From contig JAFRDO010000039.1 of assembly GCA_017403825.1 (NCBI GenBank), positions 1 to 35,960 of the forward strand: a stretch of 35,960 nt of DNA. Reading direction: 5' to 3'. Below the pieces are notes generated by a model. It saw nothing but the letters and a program-made list of their open reading frames with translations, had not been told where the DNA came from and searched no databases. The translations under genes were made by a program, and so were the position numbers. Source of the DNA: Kiritimatiellia bacterium (GTDB lineage Bacteria; Verrucomicrobiota; Kiritimatiellia; RFP12; UBA1067). Shown here piece after piece: positions 1 to 11,500 of the stretch; the stretch's first letter is position 1; each line of letters opens with the position of its first letter.

Positions 1-2
1 TC

Positions 3-3000
3 TCGATGACGATGAACGGCTCTCTCGAGAAGCCGACTGACCCGCCGCCCATCACCTATGACGGCAACGCGCACACCTCCATGGTGTCGACGGCCTTCTT
101 CGACGTGACCGGCGACAACATCGGCACGGACGCCGGCGACTACACGGCCACGGCAACGCTGAAGCCGGGCTGCACGTGGCTTGACGGGTCGTCCGGCGCC
201 GCCACGGTCACCATGAGGATCGATCCGGTGGCCGTCACGCTTTCGTCCCTGATGCAGGCCGGGTGGACCTACAACGACACCGCGCCGGACCCGATCTGCG
301 TATTCTCGCCTTCGACGGTCTCGCTCGTCTACGAGTACGCCGAGTCCGAGGACGCGACGGAATGGTCGGGCACGCGGCCCACCGAAGCCGGCGACTATTG
401 GCTGCGCGTCAGGCCTGAGGACGAGAGGAACTACAAGGCCACGCCACCGAACCTTAAGGCGGCCTTCACGATCTCTCCCGTGTCCGTAACGTTCTCGAAC
501 CTGAGGATACGCGACTGGCTCTACGGCACACCAGATGAGAAGACGCCGAACCCGAAATGCACGGTTTCCCCATCGTGGGTGGAGCCTGTCTACGAATACG
601 CCGATTCCGAGGACGCGACCGAATGGTTCGTGGAGAAACCCACGGAGGCGGGCGTGCACTACCTGCGCGTGCGTGCTCCCGACGACCGGAACTACCTCTA
701 CGAGGAGCAGAAGGTGTCGTTCAAGATAGTGAAGGGTCTTGGCGCGACCTTCACGGATTACGTTGAGATAACCGTGGCCCCCCGGACTGCGGGCGACCCC
801 GCCGAGCTGACGAACTTCCCCTACAAGGTCACGCTTGCCGAGCGCAGGACGGACATCGGGGCGTACCCTCTCGGGTCGCTGGTCGGCTTCCTGTACGAGC
901 GTGCGGGGCTTACCGGCGACGATCTGGCGTTCACCGACGACGACGGCAACGTTCTCCCGTTCTTTGTCAAGTCGTGGGACATGAAGGGAGCGTCGACGGT
1001 TTACGTCAAGGTGCCGCTCATCGGCGCGGAGGCGCAGAAGCTGCGCATGTACTGGCATCTCCGCCCGGGCCAGGCCGCTCCGGAGCACTATCCTGAGACG
1101 ATATGGTCGGACTGGACGGAAGAGGACGCCGCAGCCGCCGGGCAGCCGTCGTCGGAGTTCGGGCTGGTCAACAAGGACGGCGTCTGGGTCAACTACTTCA
1201 CCCGCGAGCCGGCCATGGACAAGCAGAACTGGTCGGCGGGCGAGACGCCTGGAAAGGTAACCGTGCTGGCGGAGCTGGCCGAGGGCGATGTCGCGGTGGC
1301 GGTCATCGACGCTTCCGAGACTGTGCTGTCGACGGATCCCGAGGTCCTGCCGACGGCTCCCGGCACCTACCGCATCATCTTCAAGCCGGACGCGCCGGAT
1401 GGCGAATACGAGCCGGTCGTCCGCAACCTGGACTTCAGCATCTACGGCACGCTGCCGTTCGACGACCTTTCCGGCGGGCTGACAGGCGCCGACGCCCTAA
1501 CGCTGAACGGGCGCGTGATGCTTGCTAACGACGACGCGGCGGCGGGCCATGCGGTCGTCGGCCAGGCCTACTGGCGGACACGCGAGGTGGAGACCTCGCC
1601 CGGGGTCACTAACCTCTACAACCTCTATTGGACGCATGAAGACGCCGAAAAACCGGTCAAAAACGAAGACTCACTCAACTTCCTCGCCGGCGGCAAGCAC
1701 CGCCTCAACTTCATAGGAGCGGACGGCTCCACTAACGTGCTATGGCGGCTGGACAACGTGATCATCGGAAACGGGCGTCCCAAAACCGGGGCGCCGTACG
1801 ACGTTCAGGCCGTGCTGCCGTGTTCCCCGACCTCGCTTGGCAACTCGTCGTATGCGAAAAGGGACGTGCAGGGCAGCGAGGCGGAGTCCGGCAACCTGAT
1901 CATGCGCAACATGATAGGCGTGACAGTCTATTCGCCGTGCTACACGAACGGCATCGGGACGATCTACTTTGACGCGCTGAACTCGTATATAGACGATGGC
2001 AACGTAAGCGTCGCCACCAACTACCAGATCGTGGTCGAGATTGCGACAAACACCGTAAGCGGCCTTCCTCCGACCGACGAGAACGCCGTAGACGGAAGCG
2101 GCGGCCTGGGCAACATCGAGACGTGGACGCCTTGCGAGATGCTGCCGCTGAAGCGTGACGGCGGCGCCGATTTCGCGGCGCAGGCTAAGACCAACGAACT
2201 TTCGCTCGGCATAAAGACCGGCAAGTCCAACGCGAACTTCTACCGCGTCTGCGTGCCGCTGAACATCACCGGTCCGGTGCGCTTCCGAATCCGCCGCACC
2301 AACAACTACGGCTATTTCAACGAAGACCAGGGCGGCGGCCTGATCCTGCTCGACAACATCATCGTGTCCTATCCGGCTTGCAAGGCGTCGATGGTCCCGT
2401 ACGGCAAGTACGACGGGTCGCGCGGCGGCAAGCAGGTCCTCGGCCAGGAGGGGGCGATGGCGAACGTGCCGTTCCCATCCGTCACTAGCGCGGACAACCT
2501 TATTGCCCGCGGGCAGCTCGTGTCGTACGTGAGCCCGGTTACGGACGTCAGCGCGGAGACTTTCGTCCAGAGTGCGACATTCCACTACCGCTGGCGTTAT
2601 CTCGGGCAGGCGTTCGATCCGGCGGGAGGCAAGCTATGGAAGAGCGTCTCGCTAAGCCCGTTCGACGAGTTCAAGGCGTCAGAGCCGCTGAAGGTGCCGT
2701 CCGAGCCGGGCGACATCGAGTTCTGGTACGAGCTGAAGACGATGATGCCGTTCTACGACTACTACGACTATTCGGGGTCCGGCGCCAAGCTCGGCGGTCT
2801 CTATACCGAGGAGACGACTGCCGTCACGAACCGGATGGACACGAACGGCTACAAGCTGCCCAGCGAAGGCTCCGACTGGTTCGTGCGCCTGCGCGAGGGC
2901 GAGAGCGACTTCGAGACGGTGCGCGTCGTACTCGCAGGAGTGCCAAGCGCATACAGCGCCAACCAGGAGATGGAGCTCGTGTCCGACCATACGTGGCGGG

Positions 3001-6000
3001 GACTGGTGCGGGTTCCGTCCAACACCGTCAGCGGCGCGGTGTCGTTCCTCTTCCGGAGGGAGAACCGTCAGGACGCCGGAGCGACGTCCTTCGTGATGAA
3101 CCAGACCACGCTGTACCCGACCGCGGACGTGGATAGGTTCCCGTGGCGCGGAGAGGTCAAGACGTCCGGAGAGATGCACAAGTACGAGGCGGACGGCGCG
3201 TCGACCTACCTCGAGTTCACCTACAACGACGCCAGCGAAACCTACTCGATAGGTCATGCGTCGTACCAGAACTTCAACGCCTGGCATGACGCGAATGTTC
3301 CAGGCACGCAGAAGTTCGTCGGCACGTACACCGAGGTGAGCGGAGTAACGACGGCGACGATGGTCCAGACGAACGCCGATATGCTCTCCTGGAGCCCTCT
3401 CGTGACCGAAAAGAAGGAATGGAACGAGCCGTTTGACCTCTATCCAAATTATCTGGATCCCGGTTATCCGAAGGGCGAGTTCCTCGGCACGCACAAGATG
3501 CCAGGGCCGTGGAACGGCTCGAACGGCATGTTCGTCGACGCCCAGCTCACGACGTCAAATCTGGTGCAGTACATGGAGAATTCCGGCATCGCCTGGCAGA
3601 TGCAGGGGGAGGAGTCCGGCGACATGTCCTACACGCAGGGCAGCGGTCCGACCGGCCTTGACACGGTCTCCTTCAAGGCGCGTCTCGGGCAGTCCATCTC
3701 CTTCGACGACTTCTCCGTGTGGTACGGCGACGGCTCGTCGTCGACGAACGAGTACACGGTTGTCGTGCCGGCTCTCCTGTCCAGCGCAGAGAAGACCATG
3801 GACTACGCGCCAGGGGCCTCTATGAGCATTGTCTCCTACTACCTGCCGAAGGTAGGGTGCTACGAGCTGAGGATCGAGCGCAACTTCTCCGACGGAATCC
3901 AGATATCCATCTACAAGTGGTCGGTGAAGAAGTACAAGATCACAAGCGAATTGCTTACGACGCGCTTCTTCAAGAATGCGAAGTTCTCGCACGACGAGGG
4001 CGTGAAGAAACCGAGCCTTTACGCGATGGTGCTGTCTGTCGGCGTTGACAACAACGAGACCGTCGTAATCGGCGGCCTGACGACCGCCTCGGCGCAGCCC
4101 AGCGCCTCGTATTCCGGCGTGACCTACAACCTCGTCTGCTGCAAGGACAAGGACAATCCGCTCAAGAAGGGCGGCTACGGCGTCCTGCCTGCGAACTGCA
4201 ACGGCGTATTCCTCCAGCCCAGGCAGTATTCGAGCCGGCTCACGAAGTCGGCGATAGCGGAGGGCGGCGCGGATTACAAGGCCTTCTACGAGTCAAGGAA
4301 GGTGACGTTGGTCGGCAACTACGACAACTCGGCCCCTTACTACCCGTGCCGCACCCGCCTGACGGACGCATGGGCCTACACGCCTGGCCGAACCGAGATG
4401 TTCGAGGAGTCGAATGCGGCGTACAACTATCAGATGCTGCCGCGTGCGCTCGGCATACGCGCGCCGGCCGACCTCGACCAGACGGTCGACGTGTTCCTGA
4501 AACCGAGGAGCGGGTCGTCCTCGTCATGGGAGCTGGTCGACAGTGTCAAAGTTTCGAGCTACGCCTTCACGCAGCATTCGGTTGCGGTGCGCACGAACGA
4601 GAGCTGCCATGTGATGCTGAAGGCCGGCGAAGCCCCCGTGGACGTTACGGTTTGGGACATCAAGCAGACCGCATGGAACGGCGAAGACATAGGCAATATC
4701 GCCGGCCGCACGCACTCTTTCGTCTACACGCAGGCGAGGGTTATCGAAGAGGTGCAGGGAGTTGTGACGAACCACGTGACCATGCTTCAGCCGGCGAGGG
4801 CGGTCGCCTCGAAGGCGCTGTCGATACGCTCGCCGCTTCTGTACGGCCTCGGCATGATAGGCTTCTCGTACAAAGACGTGAAGCCTGGGTGCGAAGTATG
4901 GGTGCAAGCGGCCACGAATGCGGTCGCAGGGAACCTGTCCGGCACGATAGACAACTACAACTTCTCCACCAATTCCGTGGAGCTCGGCGAGGTCGAGGAG
5001 GTGGGCGAGTGGATCACGCTCCGGAGATACTCTTACGAGGAGCTTGCGTCCGCCAAGGCGCAGACGTACTACTGCGGCTGGCACACGCACGCGAACGACC
5101 CGCTCGAGGGCATGTTCCGCGTCGTCATCGCTCCGGACGTCGTGACGGCAGCGCAGGCCAAGGCCAAGACGGATCCCGAATGGGGCTCCATCACCATAAC
5201 TGACGTGCTTGTGCACGACGAGCCGGCGATAGACGAGACGAGCTGGCTCGGCTGGAACCTTCGCACGCTCGGCGACGACAAAGACACGGAGCGCCGCATG
5301 TTCCTGGCCGACTCGTCGGCGGTCAAGTCCGAGTCGGAGACGTCCTACGGCATGTCGGCCGGCCTCAACAACTCCACGACCGCCGACATAAACGGCGACC
5401 CGTCGGAGTACGACAAGATCAACCCGACAATCCAGTCGCCGACGTTCGGTACGTACACGACGTCGGAGGGCAGGCAGCGGAAGGCGACGATCGGGCTCGT
5501 GCGTCTCAGGGCGCGCCTTTACGAGACGAACACTGCCTCGCACGCCGTCGGCAAGCTGTCGCTCTACGGAGTGAAGGACGGGGCCAGCGAGAACTGGGGG
5601 ACGGCGCTCACGAACTTCACCGTCGACTCGTTCGTGTACCGCACGTTCGAGTACAGGGCGTCGTCGCTCGACGACTTCGCCGCCATACGGCTCGTCGTGG
5701 ACGGGGTCACCAACACTCCGCCGGTGTCCGGAGTGCAGCGGGTCCTGCTCGACGAGGTTGTCGTGTCGGAGCGCGCCAAGGCGTCCGTCGGCTTCGCCTA
5801 CGCGCGTCCGTTCCGCACCGGCCTCGCCGTTGACAAGCTGATCACCAACATACTCGACAAGGACCAGCAGCCGCTGACCGAAGAGTCGTGGGGCATTCAG
5901 GCGAAGCTGAAGTTCGACAAGTACGACGCCGAGATCGACACAAACAAGGGCTTCCGCGTGTACTTCCGCTATTTCGTCGGGGAGTCGCCCTGGGGCTGTT

Positions 6001-8069
6001 CCAGGTGGGAGAGCGAAAGCGGCGCCAGCGAATGGGCGGAGCTGCGTCAGGTCGGCGAGCCGGGCGACTACGTCTTCCGCTCGACGGTCGCCGACAAGAA
6101 GACCGTCGTGCCGTCCCAGACGGCGGCCAACACGGTCGTGCAGTACACGCTCCGTGTGGATTACTATCTCGCCGGAGTCGCCGAGCCGCAGCCGCAGGAG
6201 ATCGAGCTTGGGACGGAGGAAGGCGACGGATGGACGAATCCGCTGTGGTACGAGCCGGTGGACTACAACAAGGACCAGTTCCACGGCAACGGCGATCCTG
6301 AGCTCTTCTCCCCGTACACGATACTCGACGCCGTCTCCCCCGGCCGCGTCTGGATAAACGAGGTCAACTACTGCGACGGTCCGAAGGCCCAGACCGGCGG
6401 CGCCAAGTGCGTGACGAACCAGTTCGTCGAGCTTGCGGTGCCCTGGGGCGTGGACCTCAAGGGGTGGAAGGTCGTCCTGACCGACATGAACCACAGGTCG
6501 CTGACGATCGCCGAGCTTGGCAAGAACGGCGTTCCGTCGTCCAAGAAGACGACGCGGCGCAGCGGCGACTACGACTTCCTCGTGCTGCAGAGCCCGGATA
6601 CGCGCGACGCCGGCGGGATAAAGGACTACATGACCGGCGAGCCGATAGCGGACGGAACATGGGTTGCGGAAACGCTGCCGAGCACGTTCAAGGCCGGCCA
6701 GCTCCAGTACGACGAGCCGTACCAGTTCGAGCTGTACCGCCCGAGCGGGATACTCGAGCACCAGTTCGTCGTCGCAGGCACGAACGAGTGGCGCGAGCCG
6801 CTCATCTACTATGAGTTGTTCGGCTACACGTACGACGGCACCAACCTCGTGCAGGAGCTGAACGACCTGGACGCGGCCGCCGGGCGCTCCTACGCCAGGC
6901 GTTTCTACGCCGGCGAGGACCTTGCGCGCAAGGAGAACGGCGTCGTGTGGTCGTCGCTTGGCGTCGCGGGCGAGGCGCACGGGGAAGACGGCGGCTGGTC
7001 GTCGGAGATGAGGTTCACGCCGGGCCGCCTCAACGAGGGGCAGGAGGAGCTTACCGGCTGGTACCTCAAGCCGTACGGCGCCAGCATCTGGGTCTACGCG
7101 AAGTCGCTGAGCGGACATATCGTGCAGTCCATAGGCGACGACACGTTGCAGGACACTTTCGTGATCGTCAACTCCGGCGAGTCCACCAACGTCAACTACA
7201 CGATCGCCCCGTGGTATTCGATAGGCGCACTGTCGGTGAACGGGGTGACGAACTCCGCCTTGACCGGCATCACCGGCTCGTACGAGCTGAATCTCAACAA
7301 CATCACCGAGACGACCTACGTGGTCGTGTCCGAAGGCATCGACCCGATGTTGCTTGACGCCGGGCTCGACCCTGCCGATCCCTATACGCCGGCGGTGTTG
7401 AACTGGCTCACCAGGCGCTATTACGACGGAGAGCTCGCGAATCCCGACGGTCCGATCTCGCTCGGCCACCACAAGGGCCTGAACCAGAGCGACGCGGCAT
7501 ACGAGATGCCTCTTAAGGTGATGTACTGGCTGGATATCGACCCGACCAATCCCGGCTGGTGGCTCCGCCACGGGTTCACCGGCATCGCCGGCGAGGAGGT
7601 CCGCCGCAAGCGCAAGTGGAACGACAGCTACACGGAGCACCTGACGAACCGCCTGGTGACCGTGAAGATGTACCTGTCGAACGACGTCTCCCACGTCGTC
7701 AGGAAGCTGACGCGGCTGCAGGGCCTCGGCAACGAGCGGTCCGACGAATACACCGGGAACTGGACGAGCGAGACGTTCAAGGTGCAGCTGATGCTCAACA
7801 ACGGGCTTCCTCACAACGCCGGCTTCCTGCCGTTCCGCTGGTTCACGTTCGGGCCCAGCAGCTTCTCGGACGACTTCGAGGCGAAGATCGAGATACTCGA
7901 CCCGTTCTCGCGGTCGTCGGCCGGATACCCCTACGGTTGGTACAAGAACTCTTGCAATTCGCTCCTGTATCGCTTTACCTTTGACGATTCGCTGGAGACC
8001 TGGGCGCAGATCAATCTGCTTAAGGCGGATTCGACGTACGACGGGCCTCCGTTCGAGGACGACGACTGA
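3..8069 (+). CDS. Giant multidomain surface protein, 5'-truncated by the window edge
   Basis: The reading frame is open to the left edge, so the true start and any signal peptide are outside; the visible part is at least 2688 residues. Numbering from the ATG at 6: an MBG-like module (about 17-75), two related modules (about 76-245) sharing a YEYA[ED]SEDATEW motif, a DUF2341-like domain (about 250-375), another MBG-like segment (about 405-480), then a long series of beta-rich modules. A lamin-tail-type domain lies near 2110-2270, recognisable from VWINEVNY and NQFVEL followed by DLKGWKVVLTD. The C-terminus is acidic and shows no transmembrane anchor or known sorting motif. These modules are typical of secreted or surface proteins in PVC bacteria; no catalytic motif was found. 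Its stop (8067-8069) overlaps the next start (8069), so the two are probably co-translated. The role, perhaps adhesion or polymer binding, is inference. Confidence 0.85.
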   Translation, partial: SMTMNGSLEKPTDPPPITYDGNAHTSMVSTAFFDVTGDNIGTDAGDYTATATLKPGCTWLDGSSGAATVTMRIDPVAVTLSSLMQAGWTYNDTAPDPICVFSPSTVSLVYEYAESEDATEWSGTRPTEAGDYWLRVRPEDERNYKATPPNLKAAFTISPVSVTFSNLRIRDWLYGTPDEKTPNPKCTVSPSWVEPVYEYADSEDATEWFVEKPTEAGVHYLRVRAPDDRNYLYEEQKVSFKIVKGLGATFTDYVEITVAPRTAGDPAELTNFPYKVTLAERRTDIGAYPLGSLVGFLYERAGLTGDDLAFTDDDGNVLPFFVKSWDMKGASTVYVKVPLIGAEAQKLRMYWHLRPGQAAPEHYPETIWSDWTEEDAAAAGQPSSEFGLVNKDGVWVNYFTREPAMDKQNWSAGETPGKVTVLAELAEGDVAVAVIDASETVLSTDPEVLPTAPGTYRIIFKPDAPDGEYEPVVRNLDFSIYGTLPFDDLSGGLTGADALTLNGRVMLANDDAAAGHAVVGQAYWRTREVETSPGVTNLYNLYWTHEDAEKPVKNEDSLNFLAGGKHRLNFIGADGSTNVLWRLDNVIIGNGRPKTGAPYDVQAVLPCSPTSLGNSSYAKRDVQGSEAESGNLIMRNMIGVTVYSPCYTNGIGTIYFDALNSYIDDGNVSVATNYQIVVEIATNTVSGLPPTDENAVDGSGGLGNIETWTPCEMLPLKRDGGADFAAQAKTNELSLGIKTGKSNANFYRVCVPLNITGPVRFRIRRTNNYGYFNEDQGGGLILLDNIIVSYPACKASMVPYGKYDGSRGGKQVLGQEGAMANVPFPSVTSADNLIARGQLVSYVSPVTDVSAETFVQSATFHYRWRYLGQAFDPAGGKLWKSVSLSPFDEFKASEPLKVPSEPGDIEFWYELKTMMPFYDYYDYSGSGAKLGGLYTEETTAVTNRMDTNGYKLPSEGSDWFVRLREGESDFETVRVVLAGVPSAYSANQEMELVSDHTWRGLVRVPSNTVSGAVSFLFRRENRQDAGATSFVMNQTTLYPTADVDRFPWRGEVKTSGEMHKYEADGASTYLEFTYNDASETYSIGHASYQNFNAWHDANVPGTQKFVGTYTEVSGVTTATMVQTNADMLSWSPLVTEKKEWNEPFDLYPNYLDPGYPKGEFLGTHKMPGPWNGSNGMFVDAQLTTSNLVQYMENSGIAWQMQGEESGDMSYTQGSGPTGLDTVSFKARLGQSISFDDFSVWYGDGSSSTNEYTVVVPALLSSAEKTMDYAPGASMSIVSYYLPKVGCYELRIERNFSDGIQISIYKWSVKKYKITSELLTTRFFKNAKFSHDEGVKKPSLYAMVLSVGVDNNETVVIGGLTTASAQPSASYSGVTYNLVCCKDKDNPLKKGGYGVLPANCNGVFLQPRQYSSRLTKSAIAEGGADYKAFYESRKVTLVGNYDNSAPYYPCRTRLTDAWAYTPGRTEMFEESNAAYNYQMLPRALGIRAPADLDQTVDVFLKPRSGSSSSWELVDSVKVSSYAFTQHSVAVRTNESCHVMLKAGEAPVDVTVWDIKQTAWNGEDIGNIAGRTHSFVYTQARVIEEVQGVVTNHVTMLQPARAVASKALSIRSPLLYGLGMIGFSYKDVKPGCEVWVQAATNAVAGNLSGTIDNYNFSTNSVELGEVEEVGEWITLRRYSYEELASAKAQTYYCGWHTHANDPLEGMFRVVIAPDVVTAAQAKAKTDPEWGSITITDVLVHDEPAIDETSWLGWNLRTLGDDKDTERRMFLADSSAVKSESETSYGMSAGLNNSTTADINGDPSEYDKINPTIQSPTFGTYTTSEGRQRKATIGLVRLRARLYETNTASHAVGKLSLYGVKDGASENWGTALTNFTVDSFVYRTFEYRASSLDDFAAIRLVVDGVTNTPPVSGVQRVLLDEVVVSERAKASVGFAYARPFRTGLAVDKLITNILDKDQQPLTEESWGIQAKLKFDKYDAEIDTNKGFRVYFRYFVGESPWGCSRWESESGASEWAELRQVGEPGDYVFRSTVADKKTVVPSQTAANTVVQYTLRVDYYLAGVAEPQPQEIELGTEEGDGWTNPLWYEPVDYNKDQFHGNGDPELFSPYTILDAVSPGRVWINEVNYCDGPKAQTGGAKCVTNQFVELAVPWGVDLKGWKVVLTDMNHRSLTIAELGKNGVPSSKKTTRRSGDYDFLVLQSPDTRDAGGIKDYMTGEPIADGTWVAETLPSTFKAGQLQYDEPYQFELYRPSGILEHQFVVAGTNEWREPLIYYELFGYTYDGTNLVQELNDLDAAAGRSYARRFYAGEDLARKENGVVWSSLGVAGEAHGEDGGWSSEMRFTPGRLNEGQEELTGWYLKPYGASIWVYAKSLSGHIVQSIGDDTLQDTFVIVNSGESTNVNYTIAPWYSIGALSVNGVTNSALTGITGSYELNLNNITETTYVVVSEGIDPMLLDAGLDPADPYTPAVLNWLTRRYYDGELANPDGPISLGHHKGLNQSDAAYEMPLKVMYWLDIDPTNPGWWLRHGFTGIAGEEVRRKRKWNDSYTEHLTNRLVTVKMYLSNDVSHVVRKLTRLQGLGNERSDEYTGNWTSETFKVQLMLNNGLPHNAGFLPFRWFTFGPSSFSDDFEAKIEILDPFSRSSAGYPYGWYKNSCNSLLYRFTFDDSLETWAQINLLKADSTYDGPPFEDDD
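327..626 (+). repeat. Intragenic module duplication (39-nt near-identical core, 261 nt apart)
   Basis: Bases 327-365 and 588-626 match at 36 of 39 positions and encode VYEYAESEDATEW and VYEYADSEDATEW. The similarity extends through the following PTEAG..YLRVR segment of each module. This indicates internal duplication of an 87-residue beta module within the giant protein. Confidence 0.8.
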
Positions 8070-8542
8070 TGGATAAGATAACGATAGAGTGCGCAGCTGA
8101 GAGGCGCGGGGCGACACGTGCGGCGCGTTGGACGCGGACTGCCGTGCCGTGCGCTCTCCTTTGCGCCTTTTTCTGCTGCGGCTGCCCCAAGAAAGAGGAG
8201 CCGCCGCAGCCCGACCCGTCTTCGCCTGAGAGCTACATGAACGACGAGAAGTTCCGCGGCCGCCTTGCGGCGGAGCGCAAGGAGCACGTCGCGCTCGTTC
8301 GCGACCGCAACGCGATCGCGGAGCGGATGAAGGCGATGATCGAGGCGAAGAAGGCCGAGCTCAAGACGGACGACCTCAAGGTTGTGCAGGCGGCGCTGGA
8401 GAAGGATCCGGCGTGGAAGGACCTTTACAGTCAATGTACCAACGCAAACGCGAAGGTCGAGGCGCATTCAAGGAAGCGCCTGGGGATCGTACGCGATCGC
8501 ATCGCCCCGAAACAGCAAAGGAAAGAACCGGTTTCCAAATGA
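8069..8542 (+). CDS. Small putative lipoprotein with a charged helical C-terminal region
   Basis: 157 residues, family not recognised. An N-terminal stretch with several arginines is followed by a hydrophobic segment (about 25-38) ending in FFCCGC. Cys39 is a candidate lipidation site, although the lipobox is not canonical (Cys-Cys-Gly before the Cys). Next comes a short proline-rich linker, then about 100 charged, probably helical residues rich in Lys, Glu and Ala. The start ATG overlaps the stop of the giant upstream gene (TGATG), and the stop lies 11 nt before the start of the second giant gene. Being sandwiched between two giant secreted proteins suggests an envelope accessory or anchoring role, which is inference. 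The N-terminus before the hydrophobic segment is unusually long for a lipoprotein, so a plain membrane anchor is an alternative. Confidence 0.65.
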   Translation: MDKITIECAAERRGATRAARWTRTAVPCALLCAFFCCGCPKKEEPPQPDPSSPESYMNDEKFRGRLAAERKEHVALVRDRNAIAERMKAMIEAKKAELKTDDLKVVQAALEKDPAWKDLYSQCTNANAKVEAHSRKRLGIVRDRIAPKQQRKEPVSK

Positions 8543-8553
8543 GGAGCAATACC

Positions 8554-11500
8554 ATGAAGACCAAGAAAATGCTCGTAACCGCAGGTCTCGCCGTCGCGGC
8601 GCTCGCAACGCCGTTCGCGACATTCGCCGCGCCAGGCGACGGCGACATCGTGGACATACGCGTCGTGGATACCGATGAAATGAAGTTCGGTACCCGCAAC
8701 AGCCTCTCGCCGGATCGCTGTTCGGCGGATCATCCGCTCGTTGCCGGCGACGAGATGTACGTCCGCGTCAGGATGCTCGTCTCGAACTGGGCGGAGGTAA
8801 AGGGTTCGCACGGTGCCATCGCGCCGAAGACCTGGTATTTCGCGCCTGGTGCGTTGGGCGGAAGTTCGCTCGACCTTTCCCTCTACAAGCCGAAACTCGG
8901 CCTGTGGATAGGCGAGCATTACGCCGAGGCGGAGTACAGCTCTACCGGGCCGAAGGCATGGCAGAAGAGCGGAATGCTCGAGACAAACGACAAGGGCGAC
9001 CCCTCCACCGAGTGGACATATTATACTGACTTCTACTTCGTCTACACGGTCAAGCCGGGCGATCTCGGCCTGCCGTTGAGGCTGAGCAACTCGTCCGGCA
9101 CCGATGCCGCGTCCACCAGCGACAGCAACACCGGCTACTATCTCCATTACTGCAACCCCGACGGGTCGGACCACTGGGTACTGCAGAATTCAGACGGCGA
9201 TCCGGCGAAATTCCGCATGTACGCCGACGATGCGGGGTCCATACCCACCGATTGGCCTACCAGCGACTACTCCGAAGACGGCCCGATCATTCCCGGCGAT
9301 CTCTCTGTGGAGGCTGCTTTCGTGAAGACGATCGATTTTGACAAGATAAATGCGGCCGGCGATCCGTATTCAGATGGCGACGTGTGGCGCGACATCTATC
9401 CCGGCATGAGCGCCGCGCCCGGCACGGCGCCTACGCTTCTCATCGGCGGCGGTCCGATTGCGGAGGCGATGTCGGTCTACATCTGGTCCTCCGACGAGAC
9501 CGTGATGGAGCCTGTCGCCAGCGGCAAGAACACGATTTCGACCGTTGACGGCAAGAAGGTCCTGAAAGTGATGGTTCCGGTGGGCGCCGAGAGCGTTACG
9601 TTCGCGATGAAGGGCGCCGACGCCGCCGTTGTCGGCGCGACGGCCACCGTCTACCTGAGCCCGGAGCAGTCCGCAGTCTACAAGCCGACGGGAGAGTTGC
9701 TGGACGTGACGGTCTCCCGTACCGTCGAGGTGATCAAGGCCCCGGAGCCGACGGTCTCGATCGTCCTTGGCGGCGACCTGGCGACCGACTCCGTCACGGC
9801 CGACGCGGACTATGTGACGGCCAAGAAGCAGCTGTTGGTAAAGTTGGTGCCCGCGTGCGACTACCCGGTGACCGTCAGGCTCACCGCCAGCGTCAGCGGC
9901 GACGACACGCTTACGTCGCTTGGCGCCATCTACGACGCCAACATAATCCGCATCGCCGACGGCGACTACGGCGGCGACCCGCTCGACCAGAAGACGATCG
10001 ACGTGGAGATTCCGGCGACCAAGTCCGTCGTATACAAAAACATCTACGTGCTCGGCGGAACGTCAAAGACCGGCAGCAAGGGCATCACCTTCTCGACAGA
10101 GAAGATATCCGGGCCGGACAATGTCACTACCAAGGGTTCCTGCACGCTGAAGGTGAACCGCTCCACCCCGACGATTGTCGCCAGCGACCCGGCGTTCTCT
10201 ACCGAGGAGTCGCCCAGCACGATTCGCGTCGAATCCGGCAAGTCGCAGGAATTCACGCTTGAGATTGCGGACTCGTACCGCGACCTGAACGAACCGTCGG
10301 AAGGCTATGCCGACATCGGCAGCCTGAAGGGCTACACCTTCAGGTGGTCCTGCGACGGTGAGGACATCGACGATGACACGAACATTACGATGGACGACGA
10401 CGGGCTTTTCGTGGGCCATGCGCGTTTCGTCTCCATCACCGACGGCAAGGAGCTTACGCTCTGGGTGGAAAACCCAGACGGAAAGACTTCCGCAAAGGTC
10501 AAGTACAACCTTGTGGTCATCGACGCGAAAAAGACCACGATTGAATTTGAGGATCCGACAAGGTTCGTCTTCGCCGAAAACGAGGGGACGGTTCGGGTCA
10601 AACTTGGCCTTTCGCAGGGCTACAGCGGCACCGGATACATATTCCTTGGGGTGACCGATCCTGACGACCTGTTGTGCGTGACGAGCGCACTTATGACCGT
10701 CGGCGCGCAGATTCCGATGGGACATACTGCCATCGCCGCGCCGCGCCAGATCCAAATCCTTGACGGCCGGGACCTCACCCACCCTGACGTGACGCTCAAG
10801 GCTATTCTCTGCAACCCCAACGACCCGACCAAGAAGGTGGCGAGCTACGTGGAGAGCATGCTCCCGTTCACGATCACCAACGTGCCGCCAAAGGTTACAT
10901 CGGTGACGGCAGCCGGGCAGTACTTCGATACGTCCGGGACTGTGATATCGCCGGTGTCGCGCGGCGTGCCGAAGACGTTCTCCGTCGTCGTTGACGACAT
11001 CCCGGCCGACCTCAATGCCACCGGCGACGACGCCATGGCAGTGGAGTGGACGATCGATGGCGAGAAGTACTACACATACGGCAACCCTTCGATGCAGTCC
11101 GTACAGCACGCGTTCTTGAACAAGACCGAGGCCGGAAAGGAGGCGCAGGTGCTTGTGCGCGTGAAGGACAAGGATATGGCTGGTTTCCCGGTGACACCCA
11201 CCTTCTGGTTCAAAGTGCCGGTCACGGATCAGCCGGGCATAACGATCTCTACCACTGCCGAGGGCGGAATATTCAACGAGAACGGCCAGCTTGACGCAAA
11301 AATCACGGTGAAGCTTTCCGAAGCGGCGACCGCCGACATCACGGTGCGCTTCACCGTCTCCCAGCCGGCTGACGGAGGCTATATCAAGATAGGCACGTTC
11401 CCCGGTTCCGTGGACGAGGTCGCTCCCGGCACATACGACCTTACGTTCCCCGGCGGCGTGACGACGAAGGTGCTAGACGTGATCGATATGGACGGTACGT

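Noticed and set aside
4524..8117. A 1197-codon open frame on the minus strand opposite the first giant gene
   Set aside because: It is antisense to a gene with recognisable domains and its translation is Arg/Val/Leu-rich without any motif. Long antisense frames are expected in GC-rich, strongly codon-biased DNA.
8413..8553. A start at 8413 for the 4244-residue protein
   Set aside because: It would overlap the lipoprotein gene by 130 nt and place 47 charged residues before an evident signal peptide. The ATG at 8554 has a good ribosome binding site.
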